64,000 bases of DNA, taken from Allium sativum (taxonomy: Eukaryota; Streptophyta; Magnoliopsida; Asparagales; Amaryllidaceae). Where the stretch lies: assembly GCA_030737875.1 (NCBI GenBank), contig CM060911.1, positions 52,388,501 to 52,452,500 of the forward strand, written 5' to 3'. The translations under genes were made by a program, and so were the position numbers. Shown in pieces: positions 22,780 to 34,600 of the stretch; position 1 is the stretch's first letter, and each line of letters opens with the position of its first letter. The notes below the pieces were generated by a model. It did not search any database and was not told the origin of the DNA. It was given only the letters and a program-made list of their open reading frames with translations.

Positions 22780-23283
22780 ATGCCGTTTTGGCCGTCATCT
22801 CCAGACTCTGATGAACATGCGGATGAACAGATGCGACTTTAGGAGCTTGTAGATGAAATTCAGTTTCTAAACGAACTGAGACCACGGGTTGAACCACCGT
22901 CTGAACAGCGGAACGTCCAACCTCAACATCAAGCCCAAGTACCAAATGTTCAACACACATATGAACAGTCGGTCGTTATACCACGACAAGAAGTTGTTAA
23001 TTATCAAGTACCACATGCTCCAATTCCTTATGAACAGGAAGGTGAATCTTATCAAGTTTATTGCTACTACGATTATCCAGTGGAAGTTGTGGTTCGAACA
23101 AATGACAACAATAGTGGTCGTCGCATTCAGCAATGTCCATTCTATTCGAATGGATGTACTTACACAGAATGGCTAGACGAACCACTATGCCCAAGGGGAA
23201 TAACATATGCAAACAAACTCGAACAAGAAATTAGACGTCTCCAAAACATTATTGAACAGTTGCGGTTTAACCATAATGATTAG
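22780..23283 (+). pseudogene. zf-GRF zinc finger protein relic 3
   Basis: From ATG 22780: MPFWPSSPDSDEHADEQMRL, a TAG at codon 21, then about 145 open codons. A Gln/Pro-rich linker (QPQHQAQVPNVQ) leads to the finger: QVYCYYDYPVEVVVRTNDN, NSGRRIQQCPFYSNGCTY, TEWLDEPLCPRG, and a C-terminal helix NKLEQEIRRLQNIIEQLRF. The second cysteine of CxC is Tyr. One nonsense codon and one lost ligand are the only damage, so it is the best-kept of the three. The coiled-coil tail is usual for plant zf-GRF proteins. It points outward to the right MULE end. Confidence 0.8.
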
Positions 23284-23524
23284 GCGACTTCACATCCCAA
23301 GAGCATGAACGTGAGATGTAGTTTGGTGGCATACTATTTTCTGCAGTAGCATCTGTTGTCTCCCAAGGGCATGAACATGAGATGTAGTTTGGCAGTATCT
23401 GCATTTCTTATGTTTCGAAATTACCTATCCTTAACTGGACTATGTATCTCTCTTGTATTTGAATATTAGGATTTGGTATTTGTTTTATGTTGTTTGGTTA
23501 AGCTATATATACTATTTAAATGTC

Positions 23525-23735
23525 GTGGTAGTTCGTAGTTTAACGTTTACAGCTTCATTCGAATATATAGGAATCGTTATATGTCGGATTTCATTGAAAC
23601 ACAAAATGTTCGAATTTATAAAACTATATTTTAGTAATGGAACAGAAAAATGGAAATTTCATACCATATATATTGAGTTATGTCCAAATCAAATTTCAAG
23701 AAAGTCGCTATGGAACTTAAAAACACAAATTATAC
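23525..23735 (+). repeat. Copy of the chromovirus LTR promoter-proximal module inside the MULE
   Basis: GTCGTGGTAGTTCGTAGTTTAACG then GGAAATTTCATACC, then ATGTCCAAATCAAATTTCAA and GAAAGTCGCTATGGAA parallel the start of the giant LTR (24585-24760) and its inner copy (27995-28200) in order and spacing. Confidence 0.5.
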
Positions 23736-23880
23736 ATGCGATTTTTGAAAACATGCCTTTGTGTGTGTTTTGAAAAGGCGCCTTCGTTATTTCAAAATAG
23801 GTCTATTTCTGTAATTACTTTTCAAGCAAGTCTGTTTGTGTTATAAACTTTAAAAACAAGGCTAACATAGTGATTTATCC
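23733..23880 (-). repeat. Right terminal inverted repeat of the MULE
   Basis: Reverse-complement partner of 14499-14650, ending GTGATTTATCC, followed by the TTATGCTAA duplication. Confidence 0.8.
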
Positions 23881-24115
23881 TTATGCTAATGCCATGGCAG
23901 TTGGATTGCTTCGATTGTTGATGGGATATTCTAATAATGCTTCGAGTCAAAAGGATCAAAAAGGAGGGTAACCAATTCTTGTATCCTTTGAGCTTTTTAA
24001 AAACTATATGATATAGTGTGGTCTTGTTGAAACTGGACTACACAGATGTCAGTATACTTGGAGACAATGTGGAATGGCTACTTGTATTGATAAAGTACTA
24101 GTATTAACGTACAAC
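23881..24115 (+). pseudogene. LINE relic continued: endonuclease C-terminal half
   Basis: The plus strand reads LYANAMA, then GYSNNASSQKDQKGG, a stop, FELFKNYMI, a stop, then CGLVETGLHRCQYTWRQC and CIDKVLV. This follows the plant L1 endonuclease end (GD-N, GG, DCGL-D-G...YTW, LDRVLV) in order. It continues the frame cut at 14489 by the MULE. Confidence 0.78.
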
Positions 24116-24377
24116 GGTGGGAAAACCGACCGTTGAATTGTATAATTTTTCAGGAAAATCGCAGTTTATCGTTATCTTTAGTTAAACACATAATAATAGT
24201 ATGCATAGTAAAAAAATATTGAATTATTAAAAACAAAAACAATATTTTTAAAAACATGTATCTTGTAGCTAAGAACAATTAACTATTACACACTGAAAAT
24301 GATACTTAGGGACAAGCATATATTATCATATAATAATAATAATAATGAATAATAATATTATATTAACAAAGTTTATT
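24116..24377. other. AT-rich spacer, nothing recognised
   Basis: Short run of low-complexity AT and AAT repeats before the giant element. The last five bases, TTATT (24373-24377), are the left target duplication of that element. Confidence 0.6.
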
Positions 24378-25275
24378 TGTAACAACCCGAAAATCTGAGC
24401 CAGTTTAAAAATTTTATTTTGGCGATTTTAGCGAATTTTGAAGATTTAAAATGAATTATTTTAAATAATATCGACGAGAAAATTTATTTTGAATAGAATT
24501 CGAACGGATATATTATATACGTCATCGTTAGAATATAAATATTTATGTATAATTATAAATAGAATTGAAAATGGCGCGGTAGTTCGATAATTCGATTTCA
24601 AACTTCAATTGAATGTACCGGGTGCAAAACAATCAGGATTTTAGTGAAACCAAAAATAATAGGATCTAATAGATGGTATCTTTCCAACGAAACCGAAAAA
24701 TCGAAATTTCATAGTGGGGATCAAAAGATATGTGCAGTTGAAAATTCTGAATAGTCGATATGGAATTCAGGCCCTTAAAAATAGACATTTTGCAAACGAC
24801 CTCGGATTTCGACGAAACCACTTTTGTTGGGTCCGTGATGTCAAATTATTGCTAGATTCCAAATTTCATAATTTTTCGAATCAATATGTGAGCATGGCAA
24901 AGGAAAACGCGTTTGACCAGTTTTAGTTGATTTTAATCGACTGGAAAATGACCATTTTTCCAACGGTCTCAGAATTCAACGAAACTAGTTTTGTTAGGAC
25001 CGTATCGTCAATACAAAGCTAGAAAATATTTTTCTGGAATTTTTCGAGTTAGTATGTGACCCCAGTAAATTGAAATGCGCGTTCAAATTCAATATATAGA
25101 GTTATACATTGATTTTGACAAAAACTGATCGAAACAATCGAATCAGCTTACGATACATATCCCATTGTGTTCGGAATGGGGGTAATACGCTATGGATGAC
25201 GCGCGGTGGGTCTTGTTTCGAGGTCGAATAAGAAAGTTAACCTTTTTGAAATAAATAAATTAAATAATATATTAT

Positions 25276-25282
25276 TATATAA
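25276..25282 (+). promoter_or_regulatory. TATA-like box of the giant LTR
   Basis: TATATAA followed by CTCCTAAACCCC. The smaller chromovirus has CTATAAAAAG followed by ACCCCTAAACC in the same relative place, which suggests this is the core promoter. The same site in the 3' LTR is near 32546. Confidence 0.45.
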
Positions 25283-25364
25283 CTCCTAAACCCCCCCTCC
25301 CCCCCCCCCCCCCCCGTTTCTTCAAACAGAAAAAAAAAAAAAAGAGAGGCATCGACGAAAAAGG

Positions 25365-25699
25365 GTGAAACCCCTGTCGCCCACCGCCGCCGCCGCCAGA
25401 GGCTGGCGCACCCCCCTCCTCATCTCCGACCTCCCCTTCCCTTCACCCACCTCGCCCTCGTTTCTCCCTCCTCTTCCATTCGAACCCGTAAGCCCCCCCC
25501 TTCTGAAACACGTCACCGCATCCCCCAATCCAGTCGCCACCGCCTCCTTGGCCAAACCCCCACCTCGACCGCACCTCTCCGTCGCCCTCCATCCCCTCTT
25601 CCCCACGCTACAGCACCCCAACCTCGAGCGAAGACCACCAGCGAGCCACCCCTTCTCCGATGCCGAACTTCCATTTCCTCCCCTCTCAAAAGGGGTGTT
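25365..25699 (+). other. GC-rich exon-like block in the giant LTR leader
   Basis: A sharp change from AT-rich sequence to C-rich sequence with a continuous Pro/Ser-rich frame (it opens MKPLSPTAAAARGWRT), ended by GTAAGTTTTATT, a plant donor-like site. It is present in both LTRs (32626-32951). It resembles the first exon or 5' leader of a plant gene and might be a captured piece, but I recognise no protein. The frame shifts between the two LTR copies at the C-runs, so a conserved protein is unlikely. Confidence 0.4.
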
Positions 25700-26011
25700 G
25701 TAAGTTTTATTTTATTGTTCTTTTTATTATTTCTCCTCTGTTTGAAATATAGGAGAGATTAGATTTTTATTTTTGAAAGGTAGGATCTTTGAAAAAGGTT
25801 AAAAATGTTATTTTTATAATATAGAAAGTATAAAGATATAATCTTTTATATTGTAGAGGATGAAAAATATAATCTTTTATATTGTAGAAGATGAAAAATA
25901 TAATCTTTTATATAGTAGAAGATGAAAAATGAAATCTTTATATTTGAAAAGACGAAATCTTCATATAGAGAATAACGGTGTAAAAAAAGAATTTTTATCC
26001 ATATAGCGTGA

Positions 26012-26205
26012 TTATAAAAATTCGATTTTTATATATTGAATAGCATAGTAAAAATTCGATTTTTATATATTGAATAGCATAGTAAAAATTCGATTTTTAT
26101 ATATTGAATAGCATAGTAAAAATCTGATTTTTATATATTGAATAGCATAGTAAAAATTCGATTTTTATATATTGAAAAGCGAAGTAAAAATTCGATTTTT
26201 ACATA
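26012..26205. repeat. 34-bp tandem array in the 5' LTR
   Basis: About six copies of AGTAAAAATTCGATTTTTAT followed by ATATTGAATAGCAT; the core AAAAATTCGATTTTT is nearly self-complementary. The 3' LTR (33264-33425) has one unit fewer. Confidence 0.85.
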
Positions 26206-27419
26206 TGTAGTGAATACGGGCAACGAAGGTGACAAAAGGCAAGAACGACAAGATTTTCTACATAAGAAGAGTCGTGGAGTTGGAATAGCTATTGGTGAGA
26301 ATTTCTCACTCTTCAATTTCTTTTTCTAGTTATATATATATACTAGGATGTAGACGGTGTTTAGTAGCACCCGACACCATTGTCCACAGACCATGGACTT
26401 GTTTGTTTGGCTGTGTAGTTGGTTAGATTATTTGGGTTGAATTGAATTGTTTGGTGAAATTAAATTGATTTGATTGATGTGTGAATGGCGTGGGCCTTCA
26501 CTATACCGGGGATAAGGCTAGGCCTTATCCCGTTTCTAGTATCGTGCCGTTATGCCGCCGAAATTTTCTAAAATATGTTAGAAAAATAAAAATATCATTT
26601 TTATTGTGTAAATGAACTGAATAGAAATTCATGTGTTGAAATAAAATATTTTATCGTTAAAAATATATTTTTTAACGTGGGAGTGAATAAAATAAAATAT
26701 TCGTTTACAAACCGGACGGTTTGTTTATGTACACCTATTTGAAGGACATTGATTGGGACGATAAATTTTACACATCGCCCAACTGCACAAATAAAATTCG
26801 TGTTTGATTGTTTGAAACCCCACACGGGTGTTGGGATGAAATTTGAAGTTCACTCATCCTGATTGATTAAATATGTCGATCGATTGATTGACAGGTTGTT
26901 ATAAGCGTTAGATATCTATATTTGATGCTTATACAGTATAGTGCACTTTGGTTGATGGTTGATTATTTTTCAATGCTATTATATACGTGTGATGTATGAA
27001 AATCCATATAATTAATATTATATGGTGATTGATTGGGCCTCATTCCAATTTAGAAAATAAAGAATATTATAAAATAAAGGTTCATGTGTTGACAGTACTC
27101 ATCCGTTGAGATTAGTCATGTGTTGAACGAAATATTTTAATAATAAAATTTACATCTTTATCAATATAAAATAAAGGTTCATGTGTTGACGGCACTCACC
27201 CGTTGAGATTAGTCATGTGTTGAACGAAATATTTTAAAAATAGAAATATTTGAAATAGAAATATTTGAATAAGAAATATTTGAAATAGAATATTTGAAAA
27301 TAGAAATATATGAAGTCGTTTTGATTAGATTGACGCCATTTTGACGTGAACGATATTTATATCGATTTTATTCATTTTAAAATGAATATTGAACAGTGAT
27401 TTCGAGAACGAATATTTTG

Positions 27420-27830
27420 AAATGAAATTTGAATTAAATTGATTAGAAAACGAATTTGATTTGAATTAAATAGAAAACAAATTGAATTCAAATTGAATAG
27501 AAAACGAATTGAATTTAAATTGAATAGAAAACGAATTTGATTTCAATTGAATATATAACGAATTTGATTTCAATTGAATATATAACAAATTTGATTTGAA
27601 TTGAATAGAAAACCAAATTGAATTCAAATTGAATAGAAAACCAAATTTGAGTTGAATCGAATAGAAAACAAATTTGAATTGAATCGAATAGAAAACAATT
27701 TTGAATTGAATCGAACAGAAAACCAATTTGGATTGAATCGAATAGAAAACGAATTCGAATTGAATTGAAAATGAATTGAAATGAATTCAAATCGAATTGA
27801 AATTTGAATTGAATAGAAATGAATTTTAAA
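27420..27830. repeat. Degenerate AT-rich array in the giant LTR
   Basis: Units of about 20-30 bp built from GAATTGAATCGAATAGAAAAC and relatives. The matching block in the 3' LTR is 34640-35040. Minus-strand open frames here are only Phe/Ile/Asn/Ser repeats and are not genes. Confidence 0.85.
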
Positions 27831-30631
27831 ACGAATTATTAAGGAAGAATTCAATTTTGATTTGAATTGAAATGGAGGTTGAAATTGTTTTTGAAACAAT
27901 TTAAATCGACTTATAAAATTCATTTTAAATAGTAATCGACGAAATATATATTATATATATTATATATATAATGTAACGACCTGAATAGAACGCGCCGCGC
28001 CGTGGCAGTTCGTGAATTTCGACCATTTATTTCAAACGGACATTACGGGAGATCTGACCGTCGGATTCTCCTAAAACCGGAACCATTGGGTTCGTATCGA
28101 AAAGAGCTTTCTAACGAATTTTAGAAATTTGAAATCTAACGGCTGGATTTGGAGATATGTCCAAATCAAATTTGGAAAAGGTCGCTATAAGTGCAGTTCG
28201 ATGGCCATTGTTGGAAATCGACTGTACGGGCCTTGATAAAATTATTAAAAATAGTAATAATTAGTGTAAAATCATAAGAAATGATTTGGGAAAAATTGGG
28301 ATGGAAAACTCCATATTTGAAAAGATAAAAATAGATTTTTATCGAAATGAACTAGTTTTGAACTAAAATTAAAATCCATTTATTTTTAAATAAATAAATT
28401 GGATTTAAAATGGGTTTTAAATAGAATTGATTTGTGGGTTTATCGTGAACAGTGTTTTAAATAACACTAGTTCTTTAACCCGATAATAATTAGAATGTGA
28501 TTTGGGTTTGTCGTGAACTGTGTTTTAAATGACACTAGTTCTTTAACCCAGTAAAAGGAGTTTTACTGAATCTGCAATTAGATTGAAATGTGAATTGATA
28601 ATTCAAATTATCAAATTTGTCAAATGAGCGAGAATGGAGTATCACCAGTTTTGCTCCAAAGCGATAGTTAAATCTTTAATCAGATTTGAACGTGAAATGG
28701 TAATTAATTTTACCGATAACACCGTGGTGTTAAATATGGAGTATTACCAGTTTTGCTTCATGGGATGAATAGGTTGGGATTGGGAAATAAAATAAATAAT
28801 TACTTCGGTGTGGTTCACTAATCTCGACTAGTTGGAAAAACCATAATTTGGTTTGAAATGACATCCAAAGGAAGATTAAAGAATAAATTTTAAAGAATTT
28901 ATCTTGGATAAAATTAATGGGAACCTTTCCCTGAGAATATGAATTGGAATGAGGCGTATGTTGTATTTGTGTAACATTTGTTTTTAATATACGCGGGTTG
29001 TTCGGAAAGGCCGGGTTTATACCCATTCTGAATAACCGATTCGACGATATGTCGAAGATGAAGACGGTGGTTGAAGACCGGAAATCTTCACATCGTTTGG
29101 ATAATTACTGACGATCCTGATTGGGTTGTACACCCAAGAGGATGGAAATAGTTGGTGGTCGTCCAGACGTACTTGGAGATCGATGGATATGCGAGGAAAG
29201 TGCCTCCGGTTTCGTTTAGACCCAGAACGAACTTGTAAATAGATTGTGTGTCTGACGTTGGATTTTATTCTGTGTTGATTGATTTCTGTTAAATATATAT
29301 CTGTTTGGCGGCGGAGAATTTATTCTCTTGCTTAACGCCCTTCTCTGAGACGTACGAGCTTAGAGGTTATATATCGATAGATATCAATCGCATGGCATGA
29401 ATTGCCTGTGTGGCACGCTGAGTTGCATAGATAAAGGCTTCTGTTGAAAAGCAAAGTCTTGTGGTTGATGATCAAAGCCCGGCCTTCGTGGCGTAGCTTT
29501 GTGTATAACGTGAATTCGCGAGCCTCACACCTTGGTATGAGTTAAAAACGGGATACGGACTGCAGGGAGAGCACGACGTTTCTTTCTAGCTTTGGTGGTG
29601 TCAGTGACTTACCAGCCCTGACATTTATATACTTTTCACCTATGTGGTTGTTGGATGAGGCGCCTCGATTTTAGGTCTGTAAGGACCGGGAAACGTGTGT
29701 TCAGGAATAATTATCCTCTAACGTAAGTGAGGACTGGCCCTGAAGATCCAGGATTGCCCAAGTGTGTAGTCCTGAGACATTTGCTAGAGTGTCTCGAACG
29801 CGGAGAGGAGCTTGCCCCTTGCCTCGACTCATGACGGAAATCCAATTTCCAATACGTGATATTGCGGTTTTAATTGTAGAACTAGTATGGAGACATGATA
29901 TATGGTACCCATGCCGTCTATGATTTATATTTATGATTGAAATTGTTTTGACACTATACACTTATTATAGTATCAAATGATTTGTTTTAAACGTACCAAG
30001 CATGTTTGGCTATTATAAGGGAAAACCCTATCCTCCGGCTTGCGTTGCATTGTGTGATGGGACCTGGATCTTATAATAGCTTCATTTTTCGAAAAAGCAT
30101 TGCGCTGTTTATTCTATGCACTGGTATTCTTGGGAGGAAACCCGTTCCGTGTTATACGGCGTGGTCCCTTGAATTACTCTCTTTTAAAGTAAAGCTTTAA
30201 ATAACTGTTTTAGTTCTCACACCAATCACATGACTGACTTGGAGTTTATTGTTTTAACCTAAACTCTGGGTGCCCTTATTTTCGACACGGGCAACTAGTA
30301 GTTTTGGTTTTGCAGATTTATATTCACAGGATCCTGATTTACAGCTGGAACGATGCTCGGAAAGCTCTGTATCCGTGCATTACTTTCAGTTGTGTTTTAT
30401 ATTGTTTTTCCGCTGCTATGTAATTTATTGTAATCTCTGATATTTATCGAATGTAATTTATTCAATTATACTCTGTATATTCTTGTATCTGATGGAATTG
30501 TTGTAATAGCAATGAAATGTTCTTCCGTCTGTGTTCTGATTTGTCATGTTCTCAAATGATCAGGGGTTTCGAACGGTCTAGATCGGTTTAACAACTGATT
30601 CCGATCGAGCGAAATTCCAGGCCGTCACATT

Positions 30632-30643
30632 TGGTATCAGAGC
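30632..30643 (+). other. Primer-binding site (tRNA-iMet type), giant element
   Basis: TGGTATCAGAGC two bases after the LTR end; this is complementary to the 3' end of plant initiator tRNA-Met. Confidence 0.9.
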
Positions 30644-31635
30644 TTTGGTATACAGAGCTTGAGAACAAGACACATTAGAACCATACGAAAGAATTCATCA
30701 GATATTGGATTAGTAATATCCAATTAGAATGACTCGTTAGAGATGGGATCAGTTGTATCCTAGAACGAGTGGGAAGAGTATATTTTTCAAAAGAAAACAA
30801 TTTTATTTTGAAAATTTAAATCGCTTTATACGTATTTGATTATTTAGTTATTTTGAATTTGGACAATCCAATATATTAAGATTTTGGATATACGCGTCAT
30901 GAACGTATATTCGAAGTTTTAATATATTAAATATATATAGAATTACACTCTAGTCGCCCGGAGATGATGTTGATAATGACCATGGCATCATCAATATTTA
31001 TGTTCGTGTTTCGAAGGTGTGATTTCTATATATTTCCATTAGACTGGTGTGAGAACCAAAACTAATATAGCTAGAATACATTGTTGTGAATTGGCATCAA
31101 AAACATGATTTTCGACAATATATCAAAATTATGAATTTGAAACTCTAATTCAGTAATCGATTGATGGTTGTGTTGTTTTCTATTTTATTTGATAATGTTG
31201 AACCAAAATATTGAGTTATATTGAAAATTGGTCGCATTTGCTTGCATATACATGTACTTACATTGAACAGGTCATAGCAAGGAGGCTAGAGCAGAGAATA
31301 AAATTTGTTTGCCCGACAAATAGGTATATGTTTACTATAATTTACTGTTTTGTTTGGGTGATGATGATTTTATGAGCCTATTGGCTAGCCGCTTGGCTTT
31401 TTCTTTTTCTTTTTGAGATCAGAAGGCCTATATGTCAATTTCGGGATTTTCCCGTGGCTCCCGGTGCAGGGGAGGTTATGGCGAAATTTTTCGAAAATTT
31501 AGGGTGTTAGCCAAATTTTTGAAAATTTGAAAATTCTCAGAAACTGAAAAGTTGGAGAATGGAAGCCAGACCAAACGTAGAGTTGATTAATCAAACCACT
31601 TTCGACTTTTTTCCTTTTCGGGGACGAAAAGTTTT

Positions 31636-31647
31636 AAGTGGGGGAGA
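31636..31647 (+). other. Polypurine tract, giant element
   Basis: AAGTGGGGGAGA directly before the 3' LTR; primer for second-strand synthesis. Confidence 0.85.
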
Positions 31648-31648
31648 T

Positions 31649-34600
31649 TGTAACAACCCGAAAATCTGAGCCAGTTTAAAATTTTTATTTTGGCGATTTT
31701 AGCGAATTTTGAAGATTTAAAATGAATTATTTTAAATAATATCGACGAGAAAATTTATTTTGAATAGAATTCGAACGGATATATTATATACGTCGTCGTT
31801 AGAATATAAATATTTATATATAATTATAAATAGAATTGAAAATGGCGCGGTAGTTCGATAATTCGATTTCAAACTTCAATTGAATGTACCGGGTGCAAAA
31901 CAATCCGGATTTTAGTGAAACCAAAAATAATAGGATCTAATAGATGGTATCTTTCCAACGAATCCGAAAATGCGAAATTTCATAGCGGGGATCAAAAGAT
32001 ATGTCCAGTTGAAAATTCTGAATAGTCGCTATGGAATTCAGGCCCTTAAAAATAGACATTTTGCAAATGACCTCGGATTTCGACGAAACCACTTTTGTTG
32101 GGTCCGTGATGTCAAATTATTGCTAGATTCCAAATTTCATAATATTTCGAATCAATATGTGATCATGGCAAAGGAAAACGTGTTTGACCAGTTTCAGTTG
32201 ATTTTAATCAACTGGAAAATGGCCATTTTTCGAACGGTCTCAGAATTCGACGAAACTAGTTTTGTTAGGACCGTATCGTCAATACGAAGCTAGAGAATAT
32301 TTTTCTAGAATTTTTCGAGTTAGTATGTGACCCCAGTAAATTGAAATGCGCGTTCAAATTCAATATATAAAGTTATACGTTGATTTTGACGAAAACTGAT
32401 CGAAACAATCGAATCAGCTTACGATACATATCCATTGTGTTCGGAATGGGGGTAATACGCTATGGACGACAGGCGGTGGGTCTTGTTTCGAGGTCGAATA
32501 AGAAAGTTAACCTTTTTGAAATAAATAAATTAAATAATATATTATTATATAACTCCTAACCCCCCCCCCCCGTTTCTTCAAACGGAAAATAAGAAAAAAA
32601 AGGCATCGACGAAAAAGGGGGAAACCCCTGTCGCCCACCACCGCCGCCGCCAGAGGCTGGCACACCCCCCTCCTCATCTCCGACCTCCCCTTCCCTCCAC
32701 CCACCTCGCCCTCGTTTCTCCCTCCTCTTCCATTCGAACCCGTAAGCCCCCCTTCTGAAACACGCCACCGCATCCCCCAATCCAGTCGCCACCGCCTCCT
32801 CGGCCAAACCCCCACCTCGACCGCACCTCTCCGTCGCCCTCCATCCCCTCTTCCCCACGCTACAGCACCCCAACCTCCAGCGAAGACCACCAGCGAGCCA
32901 CCCCTTCTCCGATGCCGAACTTCCATTTCCTCCCCTCTCAAAAGGGGTGCTGTAAGTTTTATTTTATTGTTCTTTTTATTATTTCTCCTCTGTTTGAAAT
33001 ATAAGAGAGATTAGATTTTTATTTTTAAAAGGTAGGATCTTTGAAAAAGGTTAAAAATGTTATTTTTATAATATAGAAAGTATAAAGATATAATCTTTTA
33101 TATAGTAGAAGATGAAAAATATAATCTTTTATATTGTAGAAGATGAAAAATATAATCTTTTATATAGTAGAAGATGAAAAATGAAATCTTTATATTTGAA
33201 AAGACGAAATCTTCATATAGAGAATTACGGTGTAAAAATAGAATTTTTATCCATATAGCGTGATTATAAAAATTCGATTTTTATATATTGAATAGCATAG
33301 TAAAAATTTGATTTTTATATATTGAATAGCATAGTTAAAATTCGATTTTTATATATTGATTAGCACAGTAAAAATTCGATTTTTATATATTGAAAAGCGA
33401 AGTAAAAATTCAATTTTTACATATGTGGTGAATACGGGCAACGAAGGTGACAAAAGGCAAGAACGACAAGATTTTCTACATAAGAAGAGTCGTGGAGTTG
33501 GAATAGCTATTGGTGAGAATTTCTCACTCTTCAATTTCTTTTTCTAGTTATATGCATATACTAGGATGTAGACGGTGTTTAGTAGCACCCGACACCACTG
33601 TCCACAAACCATGGACTTGTTTGTTTGGCTGTGTAGTTGGTTAGATTATTTGGGTTGAATTGAATTGTTTGGTGAAATTAAATTGATTTGATTGATGTGT
33701 GAATGGCGTGGGCCTTCACTAGACCGGGGATAAGGCTAGGCCTTGTCCCGTTTCTAGTATCGTGCCGTTATGCCGCCGAAATTTTCTAAAAAATGTTAGA
33801 AAAATAAAAATATCATTTTTATTGTGTAAATGAACTGAATAGAAAGTCATGTGTTGAAATAAAATATTTTATCGTTAAAAATGTAATTTTTAACGTGGAA
33901 GTGAATAAAATAAAATATTCATTTACAATCCGGACGGTTTGTTTATGTACACCTATTTGAAGGACATTGATTGGGACGATAAATTTTACACATCGCCCAA
34001 CTGAACAAATAAAATCTGTGTTTGATTGTTTGAAACCCCACACGGGTGTTGGGATGAAATTTGAAGTTCACTCATCCTGATTGATTAAATATGTCGATCG
34101 ATTGATTGACAGGTTGTTATAAGCGTTAGATATCTATATTTGATGCTTATACAGTGTAGTGCATTTTGGTTGATGGTTGATTATTTTTCAATGCTATTAT
34201 ATACGTGTGATGTATGAAAATCCATATAATTAATATTATATGGTGATTGATTGGGCCTCATTCCAATTTAGAAAATAAAGAATATTATAAAATAAAGGTT
34301 CATGTGTTGACAGTACTCATCCGTTGAGATTAGTCATGTGTTGAACGAAATATTTTAATAATAAAATTTACATCTTTATCAATATAAAATAAAGGTTCAT
34401 TTGTTGACGGTACTCATCCGTTGAGATTAGTCATGTGTTGAACGAAATATTTTTAAAATATAAATATTTGAAATAGAAATATTTGAATAAGAAATATTTG
34501 AAATAGAATATTTGAAAATAGAAATATATGAAGCCGTGTTTATTAGATTGACGCCATTTTGACGTGAACGATATTTATATCGATTTTATTCATTTTAAAA

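Larger units (their letters stand above)
14499..23880. mobile_element. Mutator-like (MULE) transposon carrying zf-GRF genes
   Basis: The left end starts GGAAAATTCACG at 14499 and the right end finishes GTGATTTATCC at 23880. Both ends lie next to the same 9-bp sequence TTATGCTAA (14490-14498 and 23881-23889). Nine-base duplications and GG-starting long inverted ends are typical of MULEs. Removing the element plus one duplication restores LINE reading (TWKAHLYANAMA). Total length is 9382 bp, of which 5888 bp is a later Tat insertion (15726-21613), leaving about 3.5 kb. I find no MULE transposase, so it is non-autonomous. Its cargo is three zf-GRF zinc-finger relics and an unrecognised short frame. 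Confidence 0.85.
24378..30629 (+). repeat. 5' LTR of the giant element (6252 bp)
   Basis: In order it contains a promoter-proximal module (24378-24960), TATA-like box (25276-25282), a C-run, a GC-rich exon-like block (25365-25699), a GTAAGT donor-like site (25700), a 34-bp tandem array (26012-26205), an AT-rich array (27420-27830), a second promoter-proximal module (27925-28220), and the U5-like end with TTTTGGTTTTGCAG (30302-30315) 314 bases before the end. Confidence 0.92.
30630..31648 (+). other. Interior of the giant element, non-coding
   Basis: 1019 bp with no long frame and no gag or pol motif. The 3' end has CCTTTTCGGGGACGAAAAG before the purine tract, matching the TTTCGGGGACGAAATCC block of the full chromovirus at 50478. 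So the interior is a leader joined to the extreme 3' end, with the coding part lost. Confidence 0.85.

Noticed and set aside
25322..25703. Pro/Ser-rich (plus) and Gly/Arg-rich (minus) frames in the giant LTR as protein genes
   Set aside because: The frames change between the two LTR copies and match no family; compositional effect of the C-rich block.
27466..27923. Minus-strand Phe/Ile/Ser/Asn-only frames, also at 34738-35072
   Set aside because: Translation of an AT-rich tandem array.
27972..30629. A separate solo LTR nested in the giant LTR
   Set aside because: The similarity to the LTR start begins before TGTAACGACC, no target duplication is visible, and the 3' LTR reads TATAACGGCC; an internal duplication or old fusion fits better.
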